Shown: piece by piece, positions 16,043 to 25,645 of the stretch | Layout of the letters: each line of letters begins with the position of its first letter | Position numbering within the stretch: position 1 is the stretch's first letter | Assembly: GCA_023381895.1 (NCBI GenBank) | Contig: JAMCTA010000153.1 | Span: forward strand, 322-27,439 | Direction: 5' to 3' | Length of the DNA stretch: 27,118 nucleotides | Source: Chloroflexota bacterium | Lineage (GTDB): Bacteria; Chloroflexota; UBA4733 | Notes under the pieces: generated by a model | The model's database searches: none | The model's input: only the letters and a program-made list of their open reading frames with translations | Told to the model about the DNA's origin: nothing | Position numbers and translations under genes: made by a program

Positions 16043-17275
16043 CTGCAGCAGCGAAGGCAACACATACCGGAGCGCTGGCTGGCCGCAGCCGTCATTCTCG
16101 TGGCCTTGCTCATAGTGGGCGGTGCAGTGACTAAGCTCATCTCTTCGAGTCACTCTCCCCCACCCAAGCCAACGGCTTCGCCCACTCCGCAGTTAGCTCC
16201 TACCGCCACTGCCACGCTCACTGCGACAGCCTCTCCCTCGCCATCACCTTCAGCGAGTTCCACAGCTACCACATCACCCACGCAGACGCCAACAGCGACC
16301 GCCACACCGCCTCCGACTGCCACTTCAACACCTGCTCCCACGTCTACCCCTACCCATACTCCAACACCAGCGCCGACTGCAACGCTAGTTCCCACACCAA
16401 CCGCGACGCCGGGTCCACTCCGCGTGACGAAACTGGGGCTTGGCGTGTACGGCAGCGGCGGCAGCTTCTTGACCGAGATGCAGACCTGGCGGCCTTCTGT
16501 CATCCTGTTGATGGACCCATCGCCGGACTTCGCCCGTGCAGTACGTGTCCAGTTTCCAAAAGCCTTCATCATCGGGCGGCGCTACGTCGCCAATCAACCG
16601 CTCAATGACCCAGCCGCGCAAGGGCGCGCCTTCGCCGATTACGTGGCACAACTGGCAGTGCCTCTTCGGGGTGTCGTCAATGCATGGATGAGCTACAACG
16701 AAGAGTCCAGCTATACCAATCCGGCACAAAATAACTACGCCGCGTGGAACACATTTCAGGTCGCCTTTGCCGGTGAGCTTCACGGCCATTTCGGTATCGC
16801 AGCAGTCGCCGGAAACGATGCCACTGAAGCCGTAACACCTGAAGATTATGTGAAATACTTTTCAGGGGCAATTGAAGCGAGTCAGTACTTTGGCGTCCAC
16901 GAGTACACCCCTCCGGGCGTAAGCTCCATGCAGAGCCCTGCGGGGCAACAGGCGATGCTGCGCTACCGGGCGATCTACAGTGCCCTCGTCAAGGCTGGCA
17001 TACACCCTCCTCCGTTCATCCTCACAGAGACCGGTCTCTACAATGGGTGGAGAGGCCAGGTCTCGGATGAGCAGATGGTGCAGGACTGGGAGTGGCTCAC
17101 GTCACAGCTCGATGCAGATCCTTATGTGATCGGCCAGACCGCCTATGGTCTCTTCCCACCGGGTTCTGGTCAGTGGGAGCGCTTCAACGTAGGATCGACG
17201 ATCCTCGAGCGAGATATTGGCTACTACAACTCTTGCACGCCCGCTCATCCGTGCCCCCCTGGTGAAAAGGGTTAA
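16043..17275 (+). CDS. Membrane-anchored glycoside hydrolase-like protein (clan GH-A-type fold)
   Basis: Length is about 410 residues. An Arg/His-rich N-terminus and one transmembrane anchor (about 12-30, AAAVILVALLIVGGAV) are followed by a Thr-Pro-Ala-Ser-rich linker (about 34-125) and a globular domain. The domain starts LRVTKLGLGVYGSGG and looks like a (beta/alpha)8 hydrolase. NEES (Asn219-Glu220) fits the acid/base at the end of strand 4, and LTETGLY (Glu329) fits the nucleophile at strand 7. The catalytic roles are inferred. The first ordinary start in frame, GTG 16100, would cut the anchor. AGAGGAG at 16029-16035 sits seven bases before CTG 16043 and no ATG/GTG/TTG lies upstream, so a CTG start is proposed. 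It follows the GT-C gene by 46 bases. The Cys pair near the C-terminus (SCTPAHPC) suggests a disulphide. Confidence 0.78.
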   Translation: MQQRRQHIPERWLAAAVILVALLIVGGAVTKLISSSHSPPPKPTASPTPQLAPTATATLTATASPSPSPSASSTATTSPTQTPTATATPPPTATSTPAPTSTPTHTPTPAPTATLVPTPTATPGPLRVTKLGLGVYGSGGSFLTEMQTWRPSVILLMDPSPDFARAVRVQFPKAFIIGRRYVANQPLNDPAAQGRAFADYVAQLAVPLRGVVNAWMSYNEESSYTNPAQNNYAAWNTFQVAFAGELHGHFGIAAVAGNDATEAVTPEDYVKYFSGAIEASQYFGVHEYTPPGVSSMQSPAGQQAMLRYRAIYSALVKAGIHPPPFILTETGLYNGWRGQVSDEQMVQDWEWLTSQLDADPYVIGQTAYGLFPPGSGQWERFNVGSTILERDIGYYNSCTPAHPCPPGEKG

Positions 17276-17387
17276 TAGCCAGACCCTCGATACGCTGACT
17301 GCAGGGCACAGCCTTGACACTCTCTCGATGAACGGCTGCACGCCACTTGTCTACCATAAAGGTAGAGACAATGAGAAGGATGTCGCT

Positions 17388-18458
17388 GTGCAGCTCTTGA
17401 GACTATCCTCACTGTTGGGCGTGGGTGTAGCGTTCGCCACACTCACGGCAGTTGCCGCAGCAGCCCCTAGCCCTCACGCCCTCACGCTCACCGGCACTCA
17501 GCAGCTCACGGGAAGCACTGCTGGCGCCTTCGCCACATACGCCTTCTCCGCACCGGCGGCGCTGGCCGCTCCAGCGGTGTCAGTCATCTTCTCCCCATCC
17601 AGCGTTGGCGATGGCAGCGTGGTAGGCTTTCTCGTACTCATCGATGGGGTGGAAGTGACCAAAGGCAGCCCAACAGGAAACCCCGGGCAGCTCAGCGCTA
17701 CGTTGCCAGGTGACCAAACAGGGATGGCTACCGTGGAGGTCTATAGCTACGCTCCCGAGCAGGTAAGCTTCACGGTCTCGGTCACGGGGGTGCCAGCAAA
17801 CGTCCCCAATGGACCGGCGGGGCTGAACACGACAGTACAAAGCGCTGCATCACTCAACGGATCACTTAGCGAGACGCTCCCCGCAAATACGGGAGGTAGC
17901 TTCGCGTTCTTCAACTTCCCAACTTTTGGAGCGAGTCCACCGTCGTTTGTGGAGCTGAGCTACTCACCGGCGAATGCGCTCGTGAGCCAAGCTGTCGGGT
18001 TCAACGTGTACGACGAATACGGCAACGTGATCGCGAGTGCACAGCAGCCTGCAGGCCAGAACTCGGTCTCTGGGATGCTCCAGGCCACACTGTCTCGCAC
18101 ACCGGGAGAGCCTCTCGCAATTCAGGTCTACAACTATGCTCCGGGAGTAACTATGACCTACCGGCTCTCAGTCAGCGGCGTTTCTCTGCCAGTTCCAGGA
18201 GTTGTCTCAGCGGGCGCCGTTCTGCCCGGCACATCAGCCCCTGCATTCACGCCTTTCTGGGTGGAGAACTTCGTGACAACTTCTCTCTGGTCCGGACCAA
18301 ATTCGGCCGCGGTGAACTTCGGGATGCAGCCGCAGTTCTCAAGTTTTCTCGTTGTCCAACCGCAGCAGGGGCCGCGATTGTACGTCTACAATCCGCAGAC
18401 TGAGAACTACGCCTACATCGATGCCGACGCGGTTGGACCAAGCGGTCCGCCAGGCTAG
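17388..18458 (+). CDS. Secreted protein with two beta-sandwich repeats and a C-terminal SH3-like domain, function unknown
   Basis: A 356-residue exported protein. A signal peptide (residues 1-25, one Arg then LSSLLGVGVAFATLTAVAAAA) likely ends at an Ala-Ala site. Two related beta-rich modules follow, about 32-130 and 140-262. Each starts with an L-G-S/T--Gly-Phe-x-Phe pattern and ends in a VEVYSYAPEQVSFTVSV or IQVYNYAPGVTMTYRLSV strand pair. The tail (about 270-356) contains FWVENFVTTSLWSGPN, FLVVQPQQGPRLYVYNP and YAYIDADAVGPSGPPG. It resembles a wall-associated SH3-like domain that I associate with Chloroflexota secreted proteins, by pattern only. The frame opens upstream inside the previous gene, but GTG 17388 is chosen because AGAAGGA lies seven bases before it and the signal peptide starts there. 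Confidence 0.78.
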   Translation: MQLLRLSSLLGVGVAFATLTAVAAAAPSPHALTLTGTQQLTGSTAGAFATYAFSAPAALAAPAVSVIFSPSSVGDGSVVGFLVLIDGVEVTKGSPTGNPGQLSATLPGDQTGMATVEVYSYAPEQVSFTVSVTGVPANVPNGPAGLNTTVQSAASLNGSLSETLPANTGGSFAFFNFPTFGASPPSFVELSYSPANALVSQAVGFNVYDEYGNVIASAQQPAGQNSVSGMLQATLSRTPGEPLAIQVYNYAPGVTMTYRLSVSGVSLPVPGVVSAGAVLPGTSAPAFTPFWVENFVTTSLWSGPNSAAVNFGMQPQFSSFLVVQPQQGPRLYVYNPQTENYAYIDADAVGPSGPPG

Positions 18459-18476
18459 TTCGCGGTATAGAGCCGA

Positions 18477-18689
18477 CTATAAGCTGTGGAGCGGTGACTT
18501 CACAAGGTAGAGGCCAAATAGTAGCAGGAAGATTCCTAAGAGCGTGAGCCCGATGAGGAGCTTGTCCGCTCCCTGGAGCTGAATGTGCGACCTGTTTCCG
18601 GTGAGGATGTCGACGCCCAGGAGCAGCACGCGAAAGCCCGCCATGGACGTGATGATCAACCCAAACGCGAGAATCCCCGTGCCGGACAC
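18477..18689 (-). CDS. Small two-helix membrane protein, function unknown
   Basis: A 70-residue protein with two hydrophobic helices, about 3-25 (GILAFGLIITSMAGFRVLLLGVDI, in pieces) and 42-63 (LLIGLTLLGIFLLLFGLYL), joined by a polar loop (TGNRSHIQLQGADK). GTG 18689 is preceded by GGAGGAG at seven bases, a strong site that decides this start over the longer open frame, whose extra N-terminus is Trp/Arg-rich and implausible. It converges on the secreted-protein gene, with 18 bases between the two stops. I do not recognise the family. Confidence 0.65.
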   Translation of the reverse strand: MSGTGILAFGLIITSMAGFRVLLLGVDILTGNRSHIQLQGADKLLIGLTLLGIFLLLFGLYLVKSPLHSL

Positions 18690-18725
18690 CGCGTATCTCC
18701 TCCGCGTCAGCCAGTGACTCCACCC

Positions 18726-18731
18726 ATTGTA
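18726..18731 (-). promoter_or_regulatory. Candidate -10 for the small membrane protein gene
   Basis: On the - strand this reads TACAAT in the context CGTACAATGGG, about 36 bases before the GTG start. No clear -35 element stands upstream of it. Confidence 0.3.
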
Positions 18732-18769
18732 CGTCGCGCGACCCCTCTGTGGTGACCACCACCAACACC

Positions 18770-18806
18770 ACACGCGCCAGCACTGAAATGTTGCGCTGGC
18801 GCGTGT
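18770..18806 (-). terminator. Hairpin downstream of deoB, possible terminator
   Basis: ACACGCGCCAGC (18770-18781) and GCTGGCGCGTGT (18795-18806) form a perfect 12-bp stem with a 13-base loop. It lies 116 bases beyond the deoB stop and before the next - strand gene. Neither flank has a T-run, so factor-independent termination is uncertain. Confidence 0.45.
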
Positions 18807-18922
18807 TACGAACCTCTCGCGTGAGTGACTCAGCACTTCCAAAGCGAAGAGGCTACCAGTCAGCGTGACTCCACAGCCCTATGGCAGTCGCTCCGGCTCT
18901 CTGCACAGGAGAGTCAGCCCTT

Positions 18923-20103
18923 CTAAGCGTCAGTGAGGATCTCCGCAGCGAATCCCTGCCCCAATGCCAGCGGCGCTGTCTTCAGCAGCTGTGTTACCGT
19001 CTGACCAGCATCCGCGAAGCTCGAGCGCACCCCCAAGCTGCGCCCGCGGTAGACGCGCGGTCCAGTGACAAGGAGTGGAGAGAACTCACGTGAGTGGTCG
19101 GTGCTCGGCGTCGTTGGGTCAACACCATGATCTCCCACAATCATCAGCACGTCATCCTCAGCCAGGAGCTCGAACAGAACAGGCAAGCGTTCATCAACAC
19201 GCGCAAGAGCACGAGCGTAGCCAGCAGCATCATTGCGATGGCCAAAGACCTGGTCAAACTCAATACAGTTGACGAACAACAAACCAGTGCTCATTGTGCG
19301 GATCGCTTGCTCGGCCCCATCCAGTGCTTCAGTATTGTCGTGAGCGGGAATGGTCTTCGTGATTCCTTCTCCAGAGAACAGATCGTTGATCTTACCCACC
19401 GCAACGACCTCCAAGCCGGCGCGGCCGGCACTATCCAGGAGATTGGGGTGCGGCGGAGGTAACGCCCAATCGTGGCGGTTGGCTGTCCTCCGAAACGACC
19501 CCGGCTGGCCAGTGAACGGGCGTGCGATGACTCTTCCCACGGCGTGTTCACCTCGAAGGAGCCAGCGGGCCAGCTCGCACCATCGATAGAGAGTTGGAAG
19601 GGGAACAACCTCTTCGTGCGCAGCGATCTGGAAGACTGAGTCGGCCGAGGTATACACAATCGGCCATCCCGTGCGCACGTGTTCGCCGCCAAGCTCCTCG
19701 ATGATCACTGTGCCAGATGCCGGCTTGTTGCCAAGCACCCCGCCAATGCCACTGACGCGAACGAACTCTTGAATGATGTTGGGAGGGAAGCCACGTGGGT
19801 AGACTGGCTGAGGGCGCGGCGAGTAGATTCCAGCGAGCTCCCAATGTCCCACAACCGAATCCTTACCCCGGGACATCTCACTCATCTTGCCCCAGCAACC
19901 ACGAGCACTCGACGTGGCTGCGACTCCAAGGATAGGCACGATGTTTCCGAGACCCAGAGACTCGAGAAACGGTAGGGTCAGGCCCCCAACCGCTGTCGCT
20001 GTATTTGCGAGAGAGTTACTGTCCTCATCTCCATACTCAGCGGCGTCTGGCAGAGCTCCTACGCCAACTCCATCCAGCACCAGAAGCACCACGCGCCTCA
20101 TCA

Positions 20104-20104
<1 letters not shown>
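18923..20104 (-). CDS. deoB: Phosphopentomutase
   Basis: Interconverts ribose/deoxyribose 1-phosphate and 5-phosphate in nucleoside salvage; it belongs to the alkaline-phosphatase superfamily. The length of 393 residues matches the family. Metal-site segments are LDGVGVGALPDAAEYGDEDSNSL (Asp11), EFDQVFGHR, GDHGVDP and TDHSRE. NKPASGT, YTSADSVFQIAAHEEVVP and ARPFTGQPG are diagnostic. The phosphorylated residue, Thr in GKDT of characterised enzymes, is Ser83 here (GKDSVVGHWE). The frame is open upstream, but the start is placed at the ATGATG of 20104, which overlaps the ligA stop by one base (TGATG). Translation is therefore probably coupled to ligA. Confidence 0.95.
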
Positions 20105-22143
<2,039 letters not shown>

Positions 22144-22172
22144 TTATCACCGCTCGGAGTGTGCCAAATGAC

Positions 22173-22796
22173 TCAGTGGAACTCGTCGATCTTGCCATTC
22201 GTATCGACGGTGAAGTAGTACGGAGCCTGTCGCAGGGCACCATTGACGTTTGCAGTGACGACGAAGACGCACGCCTCCCGGCCATCGCTCAACATCGCGC
22301 CACCGACAAAGGTAATCTCCTTTACGTCAATCTTTCCCTGTTGCTGGAGCAGAGACGTAAGCTTAGTAGGGCTGCCACCTTGCGATGAGAGCGCTTGTTG
22401 CTCGCTCGGTGAGAGCTGATTCCACATTGCTTGCCCATCGCCGGCCGCTTGCGCTTCCAAGAAGATGAACGGTGCCTGTGGGACCGGAGGCTCTCCTTGG
22501 ACACGAGCATCGAACAGGGGGTTGCCACCGATGTCAGTAAGCGTGTGGATGAGTAGATTCTGACCCGTCAAGCGAGGTGCAATGACGTTGACACCGACCA
22601 CCCCTCCGGCAACTCCGCCAACGAGCAGCACAATGACCATAACGACGAAGAGAGCAGCATACCTGAATCGCCGCCGCGGCTTGGCGGGCATTGGCGGCAC
22701 CGGCTGCTCGGTCACCGGGATATTGGGGGGAAGCGTGTCTTTGCTCTCCGGTGGCCAGATGCCCGTGCTTTGGGTCGGGGGCTCGACAGAACTCAT
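22173..22796 (-). CDS. Single-pass membrane protein with extracytoplasmic domain, function unknown
   Basis: A 207-residue protein. A Pro-rich, mostly uncharged N-terminus (about 1-38) ends in the basic stretch KPRRRFRY. One long transmembrane helix follows (about 47-70, AALFVVMVIVLLVGGVAGGVVGV). The outside domain (about 75-207) contains FIFLEAQAAGDGQAMWNQLSPSEQQALSSQ, then KIDVKEITFVGGAMLSDGREACVFVVTAN and a final YYFTVDTNGKIDEF. This layout resembles lipoprotein or NTF2-like extracytoplasmic domains, but I cannot name the family. ATG 22796 has GGGAGGT five bases before it. It sits upstream of ligA by 59 bases on the same strand and is divergent from uppS. Confidence 0.75.
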   Translation of the reverse strand: MSSVEPPTQSTGIWPPESKDTLPPNIPVTEQPVPPMPAKPRRRFRYAALFVVMVIVLLVGGVAGGVVGVNVIAPRLTGQNLLIHTLTDIGGNPLFDARVQGEPPVPQAPFIFLEAQAAGDGQAMWNQLSPSEQQALSSQGGSPTKLTSLLQQQGKIDVKEITFVGGAMLSDGREACVFVVTANVNGALRQAPYYFTVDTNGKIDEFH

Positions 22797-22931
22797 AGAG
22801 TACCTCCCAGCTGGCAGAGGAAGATGCGGTTACTATCTGTTAATCGTACAACGACAGCTCGAACCGCGAAGCACAGTGGCGTAAGGTTGTCACTTGCTGA
22901 AGAGGGCCGAGCACGACCTATCGATCTGGCC

Positions 22932-22961
22932 TTGTAACCCCCGGCCTCTGGCACGCATATA
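22932..22961 (+). promoter_or_regulatory. Candidate promoter for uppS
   Basis: TTGTAA (22932-22937) and CATATA (22956-22961) are separated by 18 bases, a plausible sigma-A layout in the 281-base divergent gap. The -10 lies in a short AT-rich island that also contains an inverted repeat. The distance to the GTG start is about 117 bases. Confidence 0.35.
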
Positions 22962-22974
22962 TCAAATGATATGC
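22955..22974. repeat. AT-rich inverted repeat in the divergent gap
   Basis: GCATAT (22955-22960) and ATATGC (22969-22974) are exact inverted copies. In a second register ATATC (22959-22963) pairs with GATAT (22968-22972). It overlaps the candidate -10 of uppS and could be an operator. The regulator is unknown. Confidence 0.4.
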
Positions 22975-23077
22975 AACCTGGGACGCCACCGACATCAAGG
23001 CGGCAGCGTGTCCACCAGACGGGTTATGTTGTAGGGCCTGAGACAGTAGGTCGATCAATAGCGAGGGAGCTCAAGTC

Positions 23078-23833
23078 GTGAGCGCGATAGTAGCAGATCA
23101 ACTGGCGGGCAGCGCGCTCGCGGTCGTCGCGTCCGAAAAGATGCCGCGACACATCGCCATCATCATGGATGGAAATGGCCGGTGGGCAAGATCACGCCGG
23201 CTGCCGAGAACGTTCGGTCACCGAGCTGGGGTCGAGGCGCTCCACCGCATCGTTGAAGAGTGCGGGCGGCTCGACATTCCCATGCTTACCGTCTACGCCT
23301 TCTCCACGGAGAACTGGACTCGCCCCCAAACCGAAGTGTCTTTCCTCATGCGTTTGCTCGCCGAATCGTTCGGCCGTTACTTAGACCGGCTCATCACGGA
23401 AGGCGTGCGGATCCGCCATCTCGGACGGTGTGACCGGCTGCCTCAAGACCTTCTTCAGCGTATCCACGAGGCAGAGCGAGTGACTGCGAGGAATAGCAAG
23501 CTCCAACTCAACGTCGCGCTCGACTATGGATCGCGCTCTGAGCTCACGGAGGCAATCCGCGCAATGGCGAGAGATGGCGTCGACCTGCAGAGCGTGACTG
23601 AGGAGCAGGTCTCCGCGTACCTTTACACGCGTGGCCTTCCTGATCCAGACCTCATCATCCGCACCGGCGGCGAAGTGCGCCTCTCCAACTTCCTTCTGTG
23701 GCAGGCCGCCTACGCGGAGTACTACGCAACGCAGAAATTCTGGCCGGATTTCAGTGCGGCAGACCTGCATCAGGCCCTCCAAGTATTTGCCACCCGCCAG
23801 CGTCGCTATGGTGGCGTCATCTCTGCCGAATAG
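23078..23833 (+). CDS. uppS: Isoprenyl (undecaprenyl) diphosphate synthase
   Basis: A cis-prenyltransferase that elongates farnesyl diphosphate with isopentenyl diphosphate to make the polyprenyl carrier for wall and glycan assembly. It has 251 residues. The signature motifs are in order: IAIIMDGNGRWA (catalytic Asp31), HRAGVEALH, VYAFSTENWTRP, then DPDLIIRTGGEVRLSNFLLWQAAYAEYY. The segment usually read as NYGGR is DYGSR here. GTG 23078 follows GAGGGAGC at good spacing. The adjacent cdsA and dxr genes common in other bacteria are absent. A small YdjM-like gene follows 46 bases later. The chain length of the product cannot be told from sequence. Confidence 0.95.
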   Translation: MSAIVADQLAGSALAVVASEKMPRHIAIIMDGNGRWARSRRLPRTFGHRAGVEALHRIVEECGRLDIPMLTVYAFSTENWTRPQTEVSFLMRLLAESFGRYLDRLITEGVRIRHLGRCDRLPQDLLQRIHEAERVTARNSKLQLNVALDYGSRSELTEAIRAMARDGVDLQSVTEEQVSAYLYTRGLPDPDLIIRTGGEVRLSNFLLWQAAYAEYYATQKFWPDFSAADLHQALQVFATRQRRYGGVISAE

Positions 23834-23879
23834 CACGTATGCTGTTGGGAGCAGCTGAGTCCTGAAGAGAAAGTCGGCA

Positions 23880-24281
23880 ATGCTACCAAGACGGCATGCA
23901 CTCTACGGAGGCTTGGGAGCTCTGGCTCTTGCACCCATCTTACGAAAACAGTCCGCAATATTCCTAGTCAGTAGTGTGCTCTTCGACGTTGACCACTACC
24001 TCTGGTACGCCATGACGCACTCGGATTGGAGTCTTCGGAACGCGCTTCGCTTCTTCGACCACGTGCGTTCCGGAAATGTCAACCTCAATGGTTGTGACGC
24101 CCGCCCCTTTCACGGGCTGAGCAATGTTGCACTGCTCGGAGCGCTGAGTCTTCGCTGGCACTTCCTGCGTCCCATATTTCTTGGCATCCTCTTCCACTCG
24201 CTCTTGGACGCCTACAGTGAGAATCGCCTCAATCCGTTCCTGCCGCTCGGCTGGCGCAACCTGGTCAGCAAGAGGTCATAG
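23880..24281 (+). CDS. Small membrane-bound YdjM-like (metal-dependent hydrolase-like) protein
   Basis: A 133-residue protein with hydrophobic segments around 11-35 and 88-112. Family-like polar motifs are LFDVDHYLWY (Asp-Val-Asp-His), PFHGLSNVALL and GILFHSLLDAYSENR. The His/Asp spacing, within or next to membrane segments, fits the membrane-bound YdjM/YbcI hydrolase group. Members are usually a little longer, so this may be a short branch. ATG 23880 has GAAGAGAAAG before it. It lies downstream of uppS on the same strand and may be co-transcribed. It converges on the GNAT gene with five bases between stops. Confidence 0.65.
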   Translation: MLPRRHALYGGLGALALAPILRKQSAIFLVSSVLFDVDHYLWYAMTHSDWSLRNALRFFDHVRSGNVNLNGCDARPFHGLSNVALLGALSLRWHFLRPIFLGILFHSLLDAYSENRLNPFLPLGWRNLVSKRS

Positions 24282-24286
24282 CCCCG

Positions 24287-24775
24287 TCATTCTCGATTGC
24301 CGAGGTAGAGGTACATCTCACCCGGTCGCTCGACGAAGCCAAGCTTCTTGTAGAGTGGTCGTCCCTGATCAGAGGCGTGAAGAGTAATCCTGCCAGCATG
24401 ATTGGTCTGTGCGTAGTCGAGGAGTGCTCGCATGAGGCGCTCAGCGACACCACGGCGTCGATAACCAGGCACCGTGTAGACGTTGAGGACGTACAGCTCG
24501 ATACCGGCGAGATTGAGCGGGTGAGGCATGCTGACCCGCAGTTCGGCGCCAACGGTTGCGACTGGCCTGCCATCGACCTCGGCGATCCACGAGAGGAACG
24601 TTCCTTGGGGCAGGGAGCGCTGCAAGAATGCTTTCACGTACTCCTTCAGACGCGATTCGCCTTCCACCGAGGTAAGCCGACCCAGGTCGCGCATGAGCGC
24701 GACTCGAAAGCTTGCGATGAGATCAGCGTCTCCCGGAGTCACCTGCCGGATCACGATCTGCTGGCTCGACACCAC
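24287..24775 (-). CDS. GNAT-family N-acetyltransferase
   Basis: Transfers an acetyl group from acetyl-CoA to an unknown amine. It has 162 residues. The fold is recognisable from IVIRQVTPGDADLIASFRV at the N-terminus, the strand SWIAEVDGRPVATVGAEL, and motif A, LNVYTVPGYRRRGVAERLMRALLDYA, where RRRGVA matches the pyrophosphate-binding R/Q-x-x-G-x-G/A loop. The C-terminal motif B reads ITLHASDQGRPLYKKLGFVERPGEMYL. The start is GTG 24775; GTG 24772 is an equal alternative. It lies 46 bases downstream of trpA and may be read through from the trp genes, though no functional link is evident. Confidence 0.9.
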   Translation of the reverse strand: MVSSQQIVIRQVTPGDADLIASFRVALMRDLGRLTSVEGESRLKEYVKAFLQRSLPQGTFLSWIAEVDGRPVATVGAELRVSMPHPLNLAGIELYVLNVYTVPGYRRRGVAERLMRALLDYAQTNHAGRITLHASDQGRPLYKKLGFVERPGEMYLYLGNRE

Positions 24776-24821
24776 GCGCGCTCTTCACAGAAGCTCATCG
24801 TTTACCTATCCGAGGCGGGCA

Positions 24822-25640
24822 TCACGATGCACCCAGAGGATCACTCCTCGCCGCCCCCTTGGAAAGCTCGCCGATGAACGAAGCGGCCACTTCCAGGGTT
24901 GCGTCACCTGCAGTGCCGTCCAGTGTCGCCATCAATGCGCTTCCCACCACAGCACCATCCACATAGCGTCCAACCTCCTGCACGTGCTCAGCAGACGAGA
25001 TGCCAAAGCCCGCTGCCAGAGGTAGTTTCGTGAAGCATCGCACCCTCGCGAGAAACGCCGGGAGCTCCGGTGACAACTCACGCCGCTGACCGGTCACCCC
25101 CTTCACAGTGACACAATAGACGAATCCGCGAGACTTCCTCCCAACCAGGTTCAAGCGCTGATCGCTGCTCGTAGGCGCAGCCATAAACACGACATCCAAG
25201 CCCTTTAAGGCAGCCTGCTCACTGAACTCCACCCCTTCTTCAGGAGGCAAATCGGGCACGATGAAGCCCACAACTCCAGCAGCAGCGGCCCGGCTCATCA
25301 GCCGGTCCAATCCGAACTGGAGAAACGGGTTGTAGTAGCCCATCAGGATGAGCGGCACATCTGTCAGCTTCCGCGAGGCTGCTGCGGCTGCAAGACAATG
25401 CTCGAGCGTCACACCGGCGCGCAGCGCCACCTGCCCCGAGTGCTGAATCACAGGGCCATCAGCAGTGGGATCCGAGAACGGCACGCCAAGCTCGATGAGA
25501 TCCGCACCGTAAGCCGCCAGCGTTGCAATGAGTCCGGGAGTGCAGTTCAGCTCAGGAAAGCCCACGGTGACGTACGGAATCAGCGCTGTTCGTCGCGCCT
25601 GGGCAGCGCGCCCAAACATATCCGCAATTGTTGCAACCAT
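24822..25640 (-). CDS. trpA: Tryptophan synthase alpha subunit
   Basis: Splits indole-3-glycerol phosphate to indole and glyceraldehyde 3-phosphate, and passes indole through a tunnel to TrpB. It has 272 residues. The catalytic Glu50 and Asp61 are in DLIELGVPFSDPTADGP. LMGYYNPFLQFG, GFIVPDLPPEE, FMAAPTSSDQR, CVTVKGVTGQR and AAGFGISSAEHV follow in barrel order. In many TrpA proteins the loop-6 motif reads VTG(T/A/V)R; here it is VTGQR. ATG 25640 comes five bases after the trpB stop, with GGAATGGAG inside the trpB end as the binding site, so the two are translated together. Confidence 0.97.
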   Translation of the reverse strand: MVATIADMFGRAAQARRTALIPYVTVGFPELNCTPGLIATLAAYGADLIELGVPFSDPTADGPVIQHSGQVALRAGVTLEHCLAAAAASRKLTDVPLILMGYYNPFLQFGLDRLMSRAAAAGVVGFIVPDLPPEEGVEFSEQAALKGLDVVFMAAPTSSDQRLNLVGRKSRGFVYCVTVKGVTGQRRELSPELPAFLARVRCFTKLPLAAGFGISSAEHVQEVGRYVDGAVVGSALMATLDGTAGDATLEVAASFIGELSKGAARSDPLGAS

Positions 25641-25645
25641 CTCCG

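Noticed and set aside
16150..16430. Tandem-repeat DNA considered as a CRISPR array or satellite
   Set aside because: The repetition is the Thr-Pro/Ala codon pattern of a protein linker, without regular repeats and unique spacers. The antisense Gly/Val-rich frame is its mirror.
17314..17342. A perfect TTGACA (17314-17319) as a -35 before the secreted-protein gene
   Set aside because: No -10-like hexamer is found 16-18 bases downstream (TGCACG), and the gene can be read from the upstream operon.
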